From CALBPI01 sp963922335 (GTDB taxonomy: Bacteria > Pseudomonadota > Gammaproteobacteria > Steroidobacterales > Woeseiaceae), in contig CAWUIB010000013.1 of NCBI GenBank assembly GCA_963922335.1, positions 36,137 to 100,136 of the forward strand: a stretch of DNA of 64,000 bases. Reading direction: 5' to 3'. The position numbers and the translations under genes were made by a program. Shown in pieces: positions 25,443 through 33,799 of the stretch (position 1 is the stretch's first letter; each line of letters opens with the position of its first letter). The notes beneath the pieces were generated by a model. That model searched no databases. It saw only the letters and a list, made by a program, of their open reading frames with translations, and was not told the origin of the DNA.

Positions 25443-26014
25443 GATTGCTGGTCTCCCTGTTCACTTGCTTCGGGTTCGGACATTGCGACGGAAAGTTCGG
25501 CCAAGCTGTTGGCCTCCAAAATTTCGATCCAGTAACCGTCCGGGTCTTTGATGAAAGCCAATCCGCGCATTTGTCCCTCGTTTGGCCGCTTTACGAACTC
25601 AACGCCCAACGCCTCAAAGCGCTCACACGCCGCGAAGACATCGGGTACGGAAATCCCGATGTGTCCAAACCCTTGCGGTTCGCCGTTGCCATTGTGATAG
25701 CCGGTGAAGTCTGAGCTGGTCTCTGTACCCCAGTTGTGCGTTAACTCGATCAGCGCCTTCTGTCTGAACGTGTACGCGGTCCTTTCTCGTTCGCCAGACG
25801 GTATTGGTCCATCACTGTCTTTCGACACGTAGCCCATGAAGTACAGCGAAAACTCCATGCTGGGAAAGTCCAATCGTTTCAAGAGCGACATACCAAGTAC
25901 CTCGCTGTAGAAACCCACAGACGCTTTTGGATCCCGAACACGGAGCATGGTCTGATTCATGACGTAATCATGAGTTGCTTCGATGTCGATCACCATGCCC
26001 TCGATGTCACTCAT
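25439..26014 (-). CDS. gloA: lactoylglutathione lyase (glyoxalase I)
   Basis: 191 residues of the longer, eukaryote-like GloA type. Metal ligands are visible as Gln21 (MNQTMLRV), Glu91 (ALIELTHNWGT), His119 (FGHIGI) and Glu165 (YWIEIL). It converts the hemithioacetal of methylglyoxal and glutathione to S-lactoylglutathione in the cytoplasm. It lies in a unit with a cupin and TonB receptor, and the cluster also holds a GST and a D-lactate dehydrogenase, suggesting aldehyde detoxification ending in D-lactate oxidation. No glyoxalase II gene is visible here. Confidence 0.95.
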   Translation of the reverse strand: MSDIEGMVIDIEATHDYVMNQTMLRVRDPKASVGFYSEVLGMSLLKRLDFPSMEFSLYFMGYVSKDSDGPIPSGERERTAYTFRQKALIELTHNWGTETSSDFTGYHNGNGEPQGFGHIGISVPDVFAACERFEALGVEFVKRPNEGQMRGLAFIKDPDGYWIEILEANSLAELSVAMSEPEASEQGDQQS

Positions 26015-26063
26015 CTCTGACTCCCCTGCAAGGCTCTAATCCTGGCCGAGCAGCTCGTTATTG

Positions 26064-28316
26064 CTAGAACACGTATTTGGCTGACAGAACGGCGCGCCGT
26101 GGTTGCTCCAGCGTGCCAATCACGACGGCTTCTTGAGCGGACGCGATAGCTGAGCCGGCGAAATTCGGGAACTCCTGAACGTCGATGTAGTACTCCTCAT
26201 CAAGCAGGTTCTCGATGTAAAGATCGAACGTCCAGTTCCGCCATTCAACGCCGAACGAAACATCGACGACCGTGAATGCGGGGTTGTCCCATGCGGGAAA
26301 GGCATCGCCCGGTGTGTCCGCGAACTGTGCGTTTGTCGCAGAGTCCGACTTGTACCGAACCTGAAGTCGACCGAAGACGGACGAATCGACCCCGACGTCC
26401 TTGGTGTAGTCCAACGCGGTCGTGGCGCTCCAATCGGCGGTATTGGGTGGGGTCACGCCAGACAGTTCCGCTCCGGATACCGGCGATACGGTTCCATCGA
26501 CCCATTCGGCGTTGACGTAACCGATGCCCGTCGACAGCTGCCACGTGTCGTTGATAAGAAACTGAACATCGGCCTCGAAACCGAATTGCTCGGAGTCGCC
26601 CGCATTGATGATGCCTTCGACGAAACCTCCGGACGGGTCGGCGGCCTGTAGCTCGAACTGTCGGTCCTTGTAGTCGATATAGAACGCAGCCGCGGTTGCG
26701 ATCATACGACCATCGAGTAGTCGAGCCTTGTACCCCAGTTCGAACTGACTCGCATCTTCTGCGCCGTATCCAAACAGCTCATTCGCGCCAGCGAAGTTAG
26801 TCAGGTTGAAGTCACCCGGCTCGAAGCCCTGCGAGAACGTCCCGTAGATAGTCGTTGAATCGCTTGGAAACCAGGTAAGCGATGCTCTTATGAGTGTCTC
26901 CGTATCACCCAAGCTTCCCGAGATGTCGGTGTCAAGGTTCGTACGTGTGCTTTCCCAATCGTCAATTCGTAGTCCCGCGCTAAGCTCAAGCTGATCAGAC
27001 AAGCGGTAGGTGAAATTACCGAATACCGCCCGCTGCTCGCGGGTCCTCCTACTAAATTCGAACGGCAGCGCAACCAAAAGCTCGGACGATTCAAGTCCTG
27101 GCAAGGGATCGCACGTGCCGGGATCGATGAAACAGAAACCACCTCTAACCAATAACTCAGATGTCAGATCACGATCAAAGTCGAGAAGATAGGCGCCTAC
27201 TTGCCACTGAAGTGGCCCGTCATGCGTTGAGCTGAGGCGAATCTCCTGTGTGAAAACGTCCAGTTCCTGCGGGCGAATTAGATCTAGGATGTTCTCGTTG
27301 ATGATATCGAGGTCCGTCTCACGCCGGGAATCCGTCGCGTTGTAGGAAGAAATCGACACGAGATCCAAGTTGTCGAAGGAATAAGTCAACTCCAGGCTGA
27401 AGGCACTGGTCTCTCGATCGTGGCGAGGGTTAAAGCTCGTGTCGACGATGTTCGAGTACTCAAGATCGCCGTCGAGCTCTTGTACCCACACGTTGTTAGG
27501 TCCATCCAGATCGTTGTAGCGAGCACTGGCATAAAGCCACAGTCGATCGGTAACGGGCCCCGCAACGGTTAGGCGTACACCCGATTCTTCGGTTCGGCCA
27601 ACATCCGGGTCGTTTTCAACGACAGCGCCGGAGAGCAGAGGTGTCGTTGGGTTCTCCAAATAGGAGTCATCGCTGAACGCAAACAGGAATGCCCTCGCCG
27701 CCCATTCGCCGCCCAGCGGAAGGTTTAAGACTGCCTCGCCGTCAATGTAGTTGTTCTCGCCGTAGCGTAATTTGACCCTTCCGGAAACGGCTTCTGGATC
27801 GGGTCGGACGGAAACAAACTTGACCGCCCCACCGATGTTGGAACCTCCGTACAGAATGCCTTGCGGCCCCTTAAGGACCTCAATGCGCTCCATGTCACCG
27901 AATCGAGACGTCGCGTCAGCAAATAGCTGCACATCGTCCAGGTAAAACCCGACCCCCTGGGTGTTTCCAAACGCACCCATGCCGCGAACCGATACGTTTG
28001 GAAATCCGTCCAGTCGGCGCGTCATAAACAAGTTCGGAACCAGAAGCCCGATATCGCCCAGATCGTCGATATCGGCCCGTTCGATAGCCTCCGAGGAAAA
28101 CGCTGTCAACGACTCGGGCACCTCCAAGAGGCTCTCTTCGCGTTTCCGTGCCGTCACGGTCACTTCTTCGATGACACCGCGGTTCTGCGCACCGGAGTCC
28201 TGGGCATACACCGTGCCATGGAAGGTCGTCAATGCGATGCCGAGCACCACCGTACAACCTATCGAACGCGCGAGCGTATGGCTCGCCGCGTACATCAAAT
28301 TGCTTCTCATGCCCAT
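26064..28316 (-). CDS. TonB-dependent outer-membrane receptor
   Basis: 750 residues: signal peptide (about 1-38), a plug domain starting with the TonB-box-like region EEVTVTARKREESLLEVPESLTAFSSEAI, and a 22-strand barrel ending in RRAVLSAKYVF with the C-terminal aromatic residue needed for outer-membrane assembly. It imports a scarce substrate using TonB energy. The plug is of the type common in receptors for siderophores and complex organic substrates, but the substrate is not predictable. It starts an operon with gloA and the cupin and is divergent from an AraC regulator, its likely controller. Start could be M1 (28316) or M3 (28310). Confidence 0.93.
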   Translation of the reverse strand: MGMRSNLMYAASHTLARSIGCTVVLGIALTTFHGTVYAQDSGAQNRGVIEEVTVTARKREESLLEVPESLTAFSSEAIERADIDDLGDIGLLVPNLFMTRRLDGFPNVSVRGMGAFGNTQGVGFYLDDVQLFADATSRFGDMERIEVLKGPQGILYGGSNIGGAVKFVSVRPDPEAVSGRVKLRYGENNYIDGEAVLNLPLGGEWAARAFLFAFSDDSYLENPTTPLLSGAVVENDPDVGRTEESGVRLTVAGPVTDRLWLYASARYNDLDGPNNVWVQELDGDLEYSNIVDTSFNPRHDRETSAFSLELTYSFDNLDLVSISSYNATDSRRETDLDIINENILDLIRPQELDVFTQEIRLSSTHDGPLQWQVGAYLLDFDRDLTSELLVRGGFCFIDPGTCDPLPGLESSELLVALPFEFSRRTREQRAVFGNFTYRLSDQLELSAGLRIDDWESTRTNLDTDISGSLGDTETLIRASLTWFPSDSTTIYGTFSQGFEPGDFNLTNFAGANELFGYGAEDASQFELGYKARLLDGRMIATAAAFYIDYKDRQFELQAADPSGGFVEGIINAGDSEQFGFEADVQFLINDTWQLSTGIGYVNAEWVDGTVSPVSGAELSGVTPPNTADWSATTALDYTKDVGVDSSVFGRLQVRYKSDSATNAQFADTPGDAFPAWDNPAFTVVDVSFGVEWRNWTFDLYIENLLDEEYYIDVQEFPNFAGSAIASAQEAVVIGTLEQPRRAVLSAKYVF

Positions 28317-28509
28317 ACCCCCCCCGGTTGGAAACGTCGATACGCGAGTCGCTCGCTACTCCACGGACTCCGACGCGGTCGGAGCGCGAGCGCGGCAACG
28401 CTTTTGGATAGTAGACCGAGGCCTGCGAGATCAGTTTGCGGTACGGCGCAACGAACGTTGTCCGTGAGTGCAATTCGTTCATTCGCCTCGGGTGTATTAT
28501 TATCGGGCG

Positions 28510-29484
28510 ATGAGCCTGACTGATTTAGACAGTGCACGAACCGAGTTCATTAGTACGGACCCCTTCTCGGCGTCCGAACAGTACGACTTGTGGGTCGAGG
28601 CTCTTACGCAGACTTACGGTTCGTGGGATGTGCCCCCGCACAAGCCAGATGGATTCTTTGCCACGGTCCGGGCCTCTCGGTTCGATGACGTAACAATAGC
28701 CGAGGCGGTATGCGATCCATGTAGCGGCCGCCGAAACGTACGCCTGCGGCCCTTGGACGACTGCGACCAGGTCGTGGTCCAACTGATACGCAATGGGCAC
28801 GAATATTTTCGTTTACGCGACGACGATTACAGTCTAGGGCCCGGCGACATCTTGGTTTGGGACAGCACGAAGGACATGCGCTTCGATGTCAGGGAACGTT
28901 TGCACAAAGTCTCCTTGATACTGCCATTGAGCCGGCTGCAGGACTGGTTGCCGGAAACATGGCATAACACCGCCGGCAAAATCGAGGCGGGCTCCCCAAA
29001 TGCGATTCTTCTTACCGCGCTCATCGAGTCGTTGACTGACCGCTCTTTGCCTGCGTCCGATATACGCGGCGAACACTTGTCGGAAGCCGCCGTCGCCCTA
29101 CTTTCTGGCTCTGTGAGAAACCTCGATGAGGAAAGTCGTGCGTCCTCTCGACTGTCGAAACTCAAGTCCGTCCAACGCTATATCCAGAACAATCTTGGCA
29201 ACACGCATTTAACGCTGGCCCATATCGCCGCGCAGAACGGCATCTCGAAGCGCTACCTGCATTGGTTGTTTCAGTCGACAGGTGAAACGGCTGCACGTTA
29301 CGTTCAGCGTCTACGCTTAGAGAAATGCCGGGTTGACATCGGGAATCCGCTTATGAATAGCAAAACGATCGCCGATATTGCGTTTTCTTGGGGTTTCTCA
29401 GACCCGATGCACTTTAGTCGCGTTTTCAAGAATCACTTCGGATTACGTCCTAGTGATTTGCGCAAGCAACGGCGTCAGAGCTAA
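28510..29484 (+). CDS. AraC-family transcriptional regulator
   Basis: 324 residues. The N-terminal ligand-binding domain (about 20-190) is of the AraC_binding_2 type (FSASEQYDLWVEAL; YSLGPGDILVWDSTKDMRFDV). Two C-terminal helix-turn-helix motifs follow (about 215-320): LTLAHIAAQNGISKRYLHWLFQSTGE and KTIADIAFSWGFSDPMHFSRVFKNHFGLRPSDLR. It is divergent from the TonB receptor operon and most likely activates it in response to the imported compound. ATG 28510 has only a weak ribosome site. Confidence 0.93.
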   Translation: MSLTDLDSARTEFISTDPFSASEQYDLWVEALTQTYGSWDVPPHKPDGFFATVRASRFDDVTIAEAVCDPCSGRRNVRLRPLDDCDQVVVQLIRNGHEYFRLRDDDYSLGPGDILVWDSTKDMRFDVRERLHKVSLILPLSRLQDWLPETWHNTAGKIEAGSPNAILLTALIESLTDRSLPASDIRGEHLSEAAVALLSGSVRNLDEESRASSRLSKLKSVQRYIQNNLGNTHLTLAHIAAQNGISKRYLHWLFQSTGETAARYVQRLRLEKCRVDIGNPLMNSKTIADIAFSWGFSDPMHFSRVFKNHFGLRPSDLRKQRRQS

Positions 29485-29525
29485 CGATTGAGCAGTCTAC
29501 TCACCGTGATCTAATCGGCTTGCTG

Positions 29526-30158
29526 TCAGGCGTTGGCGCTGGGCCTTCGAGCGCAGCGCTCATACCACGACGCGAGGGCACTGTACTCAGGCGCGATTGA
29601 GATGCCCGCGTACTGCTCTAGGAAATCAGCGGTGCAGAGCGCAACGATATCCGCCGCTGAGTAGTGATCGCCAATGATAAATTTGCGACCATTCAAGTAC
29701 TCATTGAACTGAGCGTAAAAAATTGACACGCGCTTCCTCCCACGATCAACGAGAGCCGGAATCTGCGGTGTGTTGTCGAGCCCAGCCACCGCTCTGTTTT
29801 CGAAAGCGGGATTGCTGTTGCGCAATATCTCAGTGCCCGGGTAGTAACAATCGAGGTCGATTCGCCTTATCCACGCCTCAATCAACGCTTTCGATATCGC
29901 ATCAGTGCCGTAGAGTGCCGGTTCAGGGCTCGTCTCCTCAAAGTAGCGGCAGATAGCGCTCGACTCGTCGATGATTGAGCCGTCTTCGAACTCCAGGGTC
30001 GGGACAATGCCGCGTGGATTGATCGCCAGATATTCCGGCTGGAGGTTCTCGCCGCCCATGACGTCGACCTCGACCTTCTCGATGTCGATTCCCTTCTCGG
30101 CCAGGAAAATCCGAACCCGGCGCGGATTTGGCGCTCCCGTCATGTCATACAGTTTCAT
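29526..30158 (-). CDS. glutathione S-transferase
   Basis: 210 residues with an N-terminal thioredoxin-fold domain (MKLYDMTGAPNPRRVRIFLAEKGIDIEKV; the cis-Pro in GIVPTLEFEDGSIIDESSAICRYFEE) and a helical C-terminal domain (FIIGDHYSAADIVAL). The catalytic Ser/Tyr position near residue 7-11 is not a clear Ser or Tyr (SNP replaced by APNP). It conjugates or uses glutathione on an unknown substrate. ATG 30158 has CGAGGAA in front. It follows dld on the same strand and probably shares its transcript. Confidence 0.93.
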   Translation of the reverse strand: MKLYDMTGAPNPRRVRIFLAEKGIDIEKVEVDVMGGENLQPEYLAINPRGIVPTLEFEDGSIIDESSAICRYFEETSPEPALYGTDAISKALIEAWIRRIDLDCYYPGTEILRNSNPAFENRAVAGLDNTPQIPALVDRGRKRVSIFYAQFNEYLNGRKFIIGDHYSAADIVALCTADFLEQYAGISIAPEYSALASWYERCARRPSANA

Positions 30159-30243
30159 GGTTCCTCGCATATCTCATCGGCACGGTTTTCTCCGTCGTAT
30201 CTGTTAACTGTCGATTCCAATCGGCAGAGATTGGCACTATGGA

Positions 30244-31929
30244 TCATTGATAGTGTTTTCGCGTGGACATCCCGCCGACACCCGGATTGAAGGAGTTCGT
30301 AGGATCGCAGCAGCGGTAGAAGTCCTTTGTGGTGTCAGGTGCGTTGTAGGTGTGTCCGAAGTTGTGTTCCGCAGGGTACTTCGCCCCGCGCGCTTCCATC
30401 AGCGCCAGTAACTCGCGCTTTACCTCGTCGCAACTCTCGCCGGTGCGTACGATGTAATCTTGATGCAGTACATGACATAGGAAATGCCCGTAGTAGAGTT
30501 TCTTCTGTATTCGGGCATCCAGAGCGGCCGGGAGCGTTTCAAACCAATCCAAGGCGTTTCTCGGAAGCGCTATATCGAGGGCGACGATGCCCTCGACCTC
30601 TCCTCCTTTCACGGCCTCATACCGGACAGCGGCACCTGCTGCAGCAAAGCGGAGAAGCGAAACACGCGCAGCGTCCTTGGGGTTGCACTCGTGAACCACG
30701 AAGCCTAGGTCCAGGCGTATCGAATCGAGCAAGTCCCGCGTAGAGTGAATTCCTTCATCGCTTGTTTTCAGGATTAGGTGATGTGGAAATTCCTGTGTCG
30801 CTCGGCCCAACCAACGAGGAGCTCGCGACGGCAGTATGCGGCCAAGAATCTGCAGGCACTTCTCGACCGCAGAGGTTTCTTTTCCTAGTGCTAGGCTGAT
30901 AACCGCTTCGAACAAACTGCGGGTTCGGAATAACCACGGGATTCGGCGGGTGCCGAGCTTTTCGATAATCCAAACCGTATCGTTGCCATACCGGTCTGCG
31001 AGATCGAGCGCGTCGCAGTGGATGTATTCAGCTGAGACTGGCAATGCTCGAGATTCATCGAGGAGCTCGCGGCGTAAGCCGGCCAAAGCGGCTGTGTCGT
31101 GGGTCGAGATAAAAAATGTCGCTTGTTCCTCGTACGCAGGAAACGTGTCAAGCCGGACCGCAAACACGGCCAACTTCCCCGCGCTGCCACTGGACTCGAA
31201 GTACCTACGGGCGTCCCCGTTGTAGCGCGCCGGCTCACTTGAGGCCACATCTCTGACACGGCTTTCGTACTCGCTATCAGATGCCGCGGCGTCGGTAGCA
31301 TCAACTAACGAGCCATCAAACAATTGCTGATCGAGGCGATCGAGTATTTCAGTTGGCGTTGCACCGAGATCAATACCAAGATGATTGATCAGCTCGAGAT
31401 CGCCATCCTCACTTAGTTGAGCGAATAGCGACATCTCAGTGTAGGCGGGCCCACGCTGCACCAACGAACCACCCGAGTTGTTGCAAACGCCGCCGACAAT
31501 AGAAGCTCCAATACAGGAGGACCCCAACACGGAGTGGGGCTGGCGCCCCAGCGGTTCCAACGCTTTCTCTAACGATTGCAGTGTCGCCCCTGCATAACAC
31601 AGCACTTGTTGTCCATTCCTTATTGGGACAATGGAGCGGATCCTCAGAGTGCTAATGATCACCGCATCTCGGTCGTACGATGACAATGGCGTAGATCCGC
31701 CGGTAAGTCCCGTGTTAGCCGCTTGCATGATGATGACTTTGTCGGCTGCGACGCAGACCTCAATAACCATCCAAAGCTGCTTCAAAGTGCCAGGGCGTAC
31801 AACCAGCGACGCGGCACCACTGCCAAAACGGTAGCCCCGGCAATACGGCGCTTTGCGCACCTTACTGGTGAGAACAAATCGTCGGCCGACTATTCGCTGT
31901 AGCTTTTTTCTCGTAGATTCTTCTTCCAT
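30244..31929 (-). CDS. dld: quinone-dependent D-lactate dehydrogenase
   Basis: 561 residues, close to E. coli Dld (571). An FAD-binding type 4 domain (about 30-230) carries QAANTGLTGGSTP and SSCIGASIVGGVCNNSGGSLVQRGPAYTEMSLFA, which follow the E. coli protein closely. The membrane-binding and cap domains characteristic of Dld follow, ending GHTYNAPDTTKDFYRCCDPTNSFNPGVGG. It oxidises D-lactate to pyruvate on the inner face of the membrane and passes electrons to quinone. With gloA and a GST nearby, it could complete methylglyoxal detoxification. It is followed by the GST gene after 85 bp. Confidence 0.95.
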   Translation of the reverse strand: MEEESTRKKLQRIVGRRFVLTSKVRKAPYCRGYRFGSGAASLVVRPGTLKQLWMVIEVCVAADKVIIMQAANTGLTGGSTPLSSYDRDAVIISTLRIRSIVPIRNGQQVLCYAGATLQSLEKALEPLGRQPHSVLGSSCIGASIVGGVCNNSGGSLVQRGPAYTEMSLFAQLSEDGDLELINHLGIDLGATPTEILDRLDQQLFDGSLVDATDAAASDSEYESRVRDVASSEPARYNGDARRYFESSGSAGKLAVFAVRLDTFPAYEEQATFFISTHDTAALAGLRRELLDESRALPVSAEYIHCDALDLADRYGNDTVWIIEKLGTRRIPWLFRTRSLFEAVISLALGKETSAVEKCLQILGRILPSRAPRWLGRATQEFPHHLILKTSDEGIHSTRDLLDSIRLDLGFVVHECNPKDAARVSLLRFAAAGAAVRYEAVKGGEVEGIVALDIALPRNALDWFETLPAALDARIQKKLYYGHFLCHVLHQDYIVRTGESCDEVKRELLALMEARGAKYPAEHNFGHTYNAPDTTKDFYRCCDPTNSFNPGVGGMSTRKHYQ

Positions 31930-32212
31930 GTTCGCACGTTAGATGACACGGTAATGCTGCGTCCGCGGTACGAAGTGTACTGGCGTGCGGGCAGCGTCCA
32001 GTTGGAGGAGAGTGCGAGTTGTCTTGTTTATGAGTGTCGGCTGACCTCAATCGACAATCTCCATCCGCTTGGTCCAATTTCCGTTGTGGACATACCGTGT
32101 GTTCGCGGGCGCCTGATCATTTGGGAGTTGCTCAACGGCAACGACGGTACATAAGAAAAAAATGCCTGTTATTTCAGGTTGAGCAACTGAATATGCTGCT
32201 GAGTGGGAACCG
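31930..32212. other. intergenic region right of dld
   Basis: About 280 bases containing the presumed dld promoter on the minus strand. No box near consensus and no RNA gene was recognised. The right part contains A/T-rich runs (32150-32200). Confidence 0.4.
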
Positions 32213-32386
32213 ATGTTCGACGTTATCTCTGGCGTCTTGGCCGACACGCTCCTCCTCCAGCACACGGTGACCATCCTCATGAGCGTTTCGATGCTCGTGT
32301 TCGGGTTATTGCTTCCGGTGTTGGTTGCCCGACAATTGTCTGGCGAAGAAGCGCTGCGCGAGGATTCGACCGGTAGCCACCCGTGA
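32213..32386 (+). CDS. possible 57-aa single-span membrane protein
   Basis: A short frame starting at ATG 32213 encodes a mostly hydrophobic peptide with a likely membrane helix at about residues 18-39 (TILMSVSMLVFGLLLPVLV) and an acidic tail. A GAGTGGGAA lies before the start. It lies between dld and the antitoxin genes. It has no recognised relative and could be a small membrane protein or a chance frame. Confidence 0.35.
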   Translation: MFDVISGVLADTLLLQHTVTILMSVSMLVFGLLLPVLVARQLSGEEALREDSTGSHP

Positions 32387-32461
32387 CGGCTGCGACACGC
32401 GGGGGTCTGGGAATCTCCCTAAGCATCGCTGCGACGCAGGTACCCCGGGCGTTCCGATCAT

Positions 32462-32504
32462 TTGAAGAGCGGACGCCTGTCCGGTATAATTGGGACAAAT
32501 GTCC
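32462..32504 (+). promoter_or_regulatory. RES-antitoxin promoter with two GGACR-N2-TGTCC operators
   Basis: TTGAAG (32462-32467), 17-bp spacer, TATAAT (32485-32490). Two 12-bp palindromes, GGACG-CC-TGTCC (32471-32482, inside the spacer) and GGACA-AA-TGTCC (32493-32504, just after the -10), are 22 bp apart, about two helical turns. They are good candidate sites for the antitoxin's autoregulation. Confidence 0.75.
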
Positions 32505-32532
32505 GAAGTGACGACCCAGATAGAACCCTACT

Positions 32533-32916
32533 ATGACAGCCCCTCAATTCCTCGTCGCTGATGAAGCGACACGCGCCGGGCTTCCGATCGACGGTGCCAA
32601 AGCCCTCATGGACGCATGGAGTATCCCTGTCGGCCGCTTTGCGGAGCTCCTGGGCGTCTCAGATCGCCACTGGCGTCGAATCAGCAAGACCTCGGGTTCC
32701 CTCGGGATGCTCGAATCTGACCGGCTCTCGCGCGTACAGAAGATCCTGGAGCATGTTCTCGAGGTGTTCGAGACGTCCGAGACAGCGGAGCATTGGCTCA
32801 AGAGCCCTGTAGCGGCCCTAGACGGACGTACACCGCTGTCCATGCTGGATACGGACGCCGGAATCGATGGTGTGCGCACGGTCCTCGTGAGGATCGAGCA
32901 CGGAGTCTTCTCCTGA
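32533..32916 (+). CDS. Xre/MbcA/ParS-type antitoxin, full length
   Basis: 127 residues. An Xre-like DNA-binding N-terminal half (about 25-65, WSIPVGRFAELLGVSDRHWRRISKT) is followed by the toxin-binding DUF2384 domain (about 70-127, HVLEVFETSETAEHWLKSPVAALDGRTPLSMLDTDAGIDGVRTVLVRIEHGVFS). It belongs to the antitoxin family paired with RES toxins. In this locus a second, shorter antitoxin copy lies between it and the toxin. It probably represses the promoter at 32462-32504. Confidence 0.88.
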   Translation: MTAPQFLVADEATRAGLPIDGAKALMDAWSIPVGRFAELLGVSDRHWRRISKTSGSLGMLESDRLSRVQKILEHVLEVFETSETAEHWLKSPVAALDGRTPLSMLDTDAGIDGVRTVLVRIEHGVFS

Positions 32917-32969
32917 TCGCCAGACGTTCAAATCTGCCCCTTCGCACTTGAATGGGCGTGAATCTACGC

Positions 32970-33048
32970 CAGACCGTCACCGATGCAAGGCTGCCTCGCG
33001 GCTTGGCTCCGGCTACGCCTACGGCCTTGCATCGACTCCTTAAGTCTG
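32970..33048. repeat. large inverted repeat between the two antitoxin genes
   Basis: CGATGCAAGGC (32981-32991) and its perfect complement (33024-33034) frame a 32-base loop; an outer CAGAC/GTCTG pair (32970-32974, 33044-33048) can extend it. The element falls exactly between the full and the truncated antitoxin. It could be an RNA structure limiting read-through, or the scar of a rearrangement. Confidence 0.6.
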
Positions 33049-33090
33049 TCGTCCCAATTCGCCATTTCAACGCGAACGAAGGGACAGACC

Positions 33091-33333
33091 ATGACCGCAC
33101 AACTGGCTACACAAGCTACTCCGCAACCTGCACCGCTCGAATCTCGGCCGATGTTCAACGTCATCAGACACGCACTTGACGTGTTCGGCTCAGCCACCAA
33201 AACCGTAACCTGGTTGACGACGGCAAACGCCTCGCTAAACGGGCAGCGCCCGTGGGATCTGCTCGACACGCCGGCACACATCGAACGGGTGTTCGTTGTT
33301 CTGACTCGAATCGAACACGGAGTCTTCAGCTAA
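33091..33333 (+). CDS. HTH-less RES antitoxin (toxin-binding domain only)
   Basis: 80 residues that correspond to only the C-terminal DUF2384 part of the antitoxin family: HALDVFGSATKTVTWLTTANASLNGQRPWDLLDTPAHIERVFVVLTRIEHGVFS. The DNA-binding half is missing. It ends with the same RIEHGVFS as the full copy at 32533-32916. Its stop overlaps the RES toxin start (TAATG), the usual antitoxin-toxin coupling, so it is likely the toxin's direct partner. The 5' leader and AAGGGA support this short start. Confidence 0.8.
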   Translation: MTAQLATQATPQPAPLESRPMFNVIRHALDVFGSATKTVTWLTTANASLNGQRPWDLLDTPAHIERVFVVLTRIEHGVFS

Positions 33334-33791
33334 TGGAGCTCTTCCGCATCACAACTCGAAAATGGATGAATTCCGCTTTCGACGGAGAAGGTGCACGACT
33401 CGTCGGTGGTCGATGGACCTCAGCGGGACGTAGAGCCGTCTACACCGCTTCGTCGACGTCCCTTGCCATCCTCGAGACTCTGGCGCACGTTGACACGCAA
33501 TCGATGCCCGACCTGGTTGTGTTTCGAATCGGGGTTCCAGAGAATCTCGACCGAGCAGAGGTCTTCATAGAGGATCTACCGAAAGGTTGGCGAACCGTTC
33601 CTGGACCGCAAGAACTCACCGCGATCGGCGACGAATGGATCGCCGCCGGCGACACTGCCTTACTCGTCGTGCCCTCTGCGTTGGTTCCTATCGAAGCGAA
33701 TGTTGTCATCAATCCCGAACACGACGACTTTCTCGAGCTCGATATCTCACAACCCTTCAATCTTCCTCTGGACAAGCGACTGTTTTCTTAG
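33333..33791 (+). CDS. RES-domain toxin
   Basis: 152 residues, a full RES domain. The conserved Arg (R27 in GGRW), Tyr37 and Glu48 (SLAILETLAH) that line the NAD-binding pocket are present, and the later part keeps the family's small Ser/Thr segment. RES toxins such as MbcT consume NAD+ and stop growth unless bound by their antitoxin. The start overlaps the truncated antitoxin. It probably stabilises the element or acts in anti-phage defence together with the adjacent Shedu gene. Confidence 0.92.
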   Translation: MELFRITTRKWMNSAFDGEGARLVGGRWTSAGRRAVYTASSTSLAILETLAHVDTQSMPDLVVFRIGVPENLDRAEVFIEDLPKGWRTVPGPQELTAIGDEWIAAGDTALLVVPSALVPIEANVVINPEHDDFLELDISQPFNLPLDKRLFS

Positions 33792-33799
33792 ACGGCCAG

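Noticed and set aside
32970..33048. Integron attC site
   Set aside because: Lacks the conserved GTTRRRY/RYYYAAC ends and no integrase or cassette array is present.
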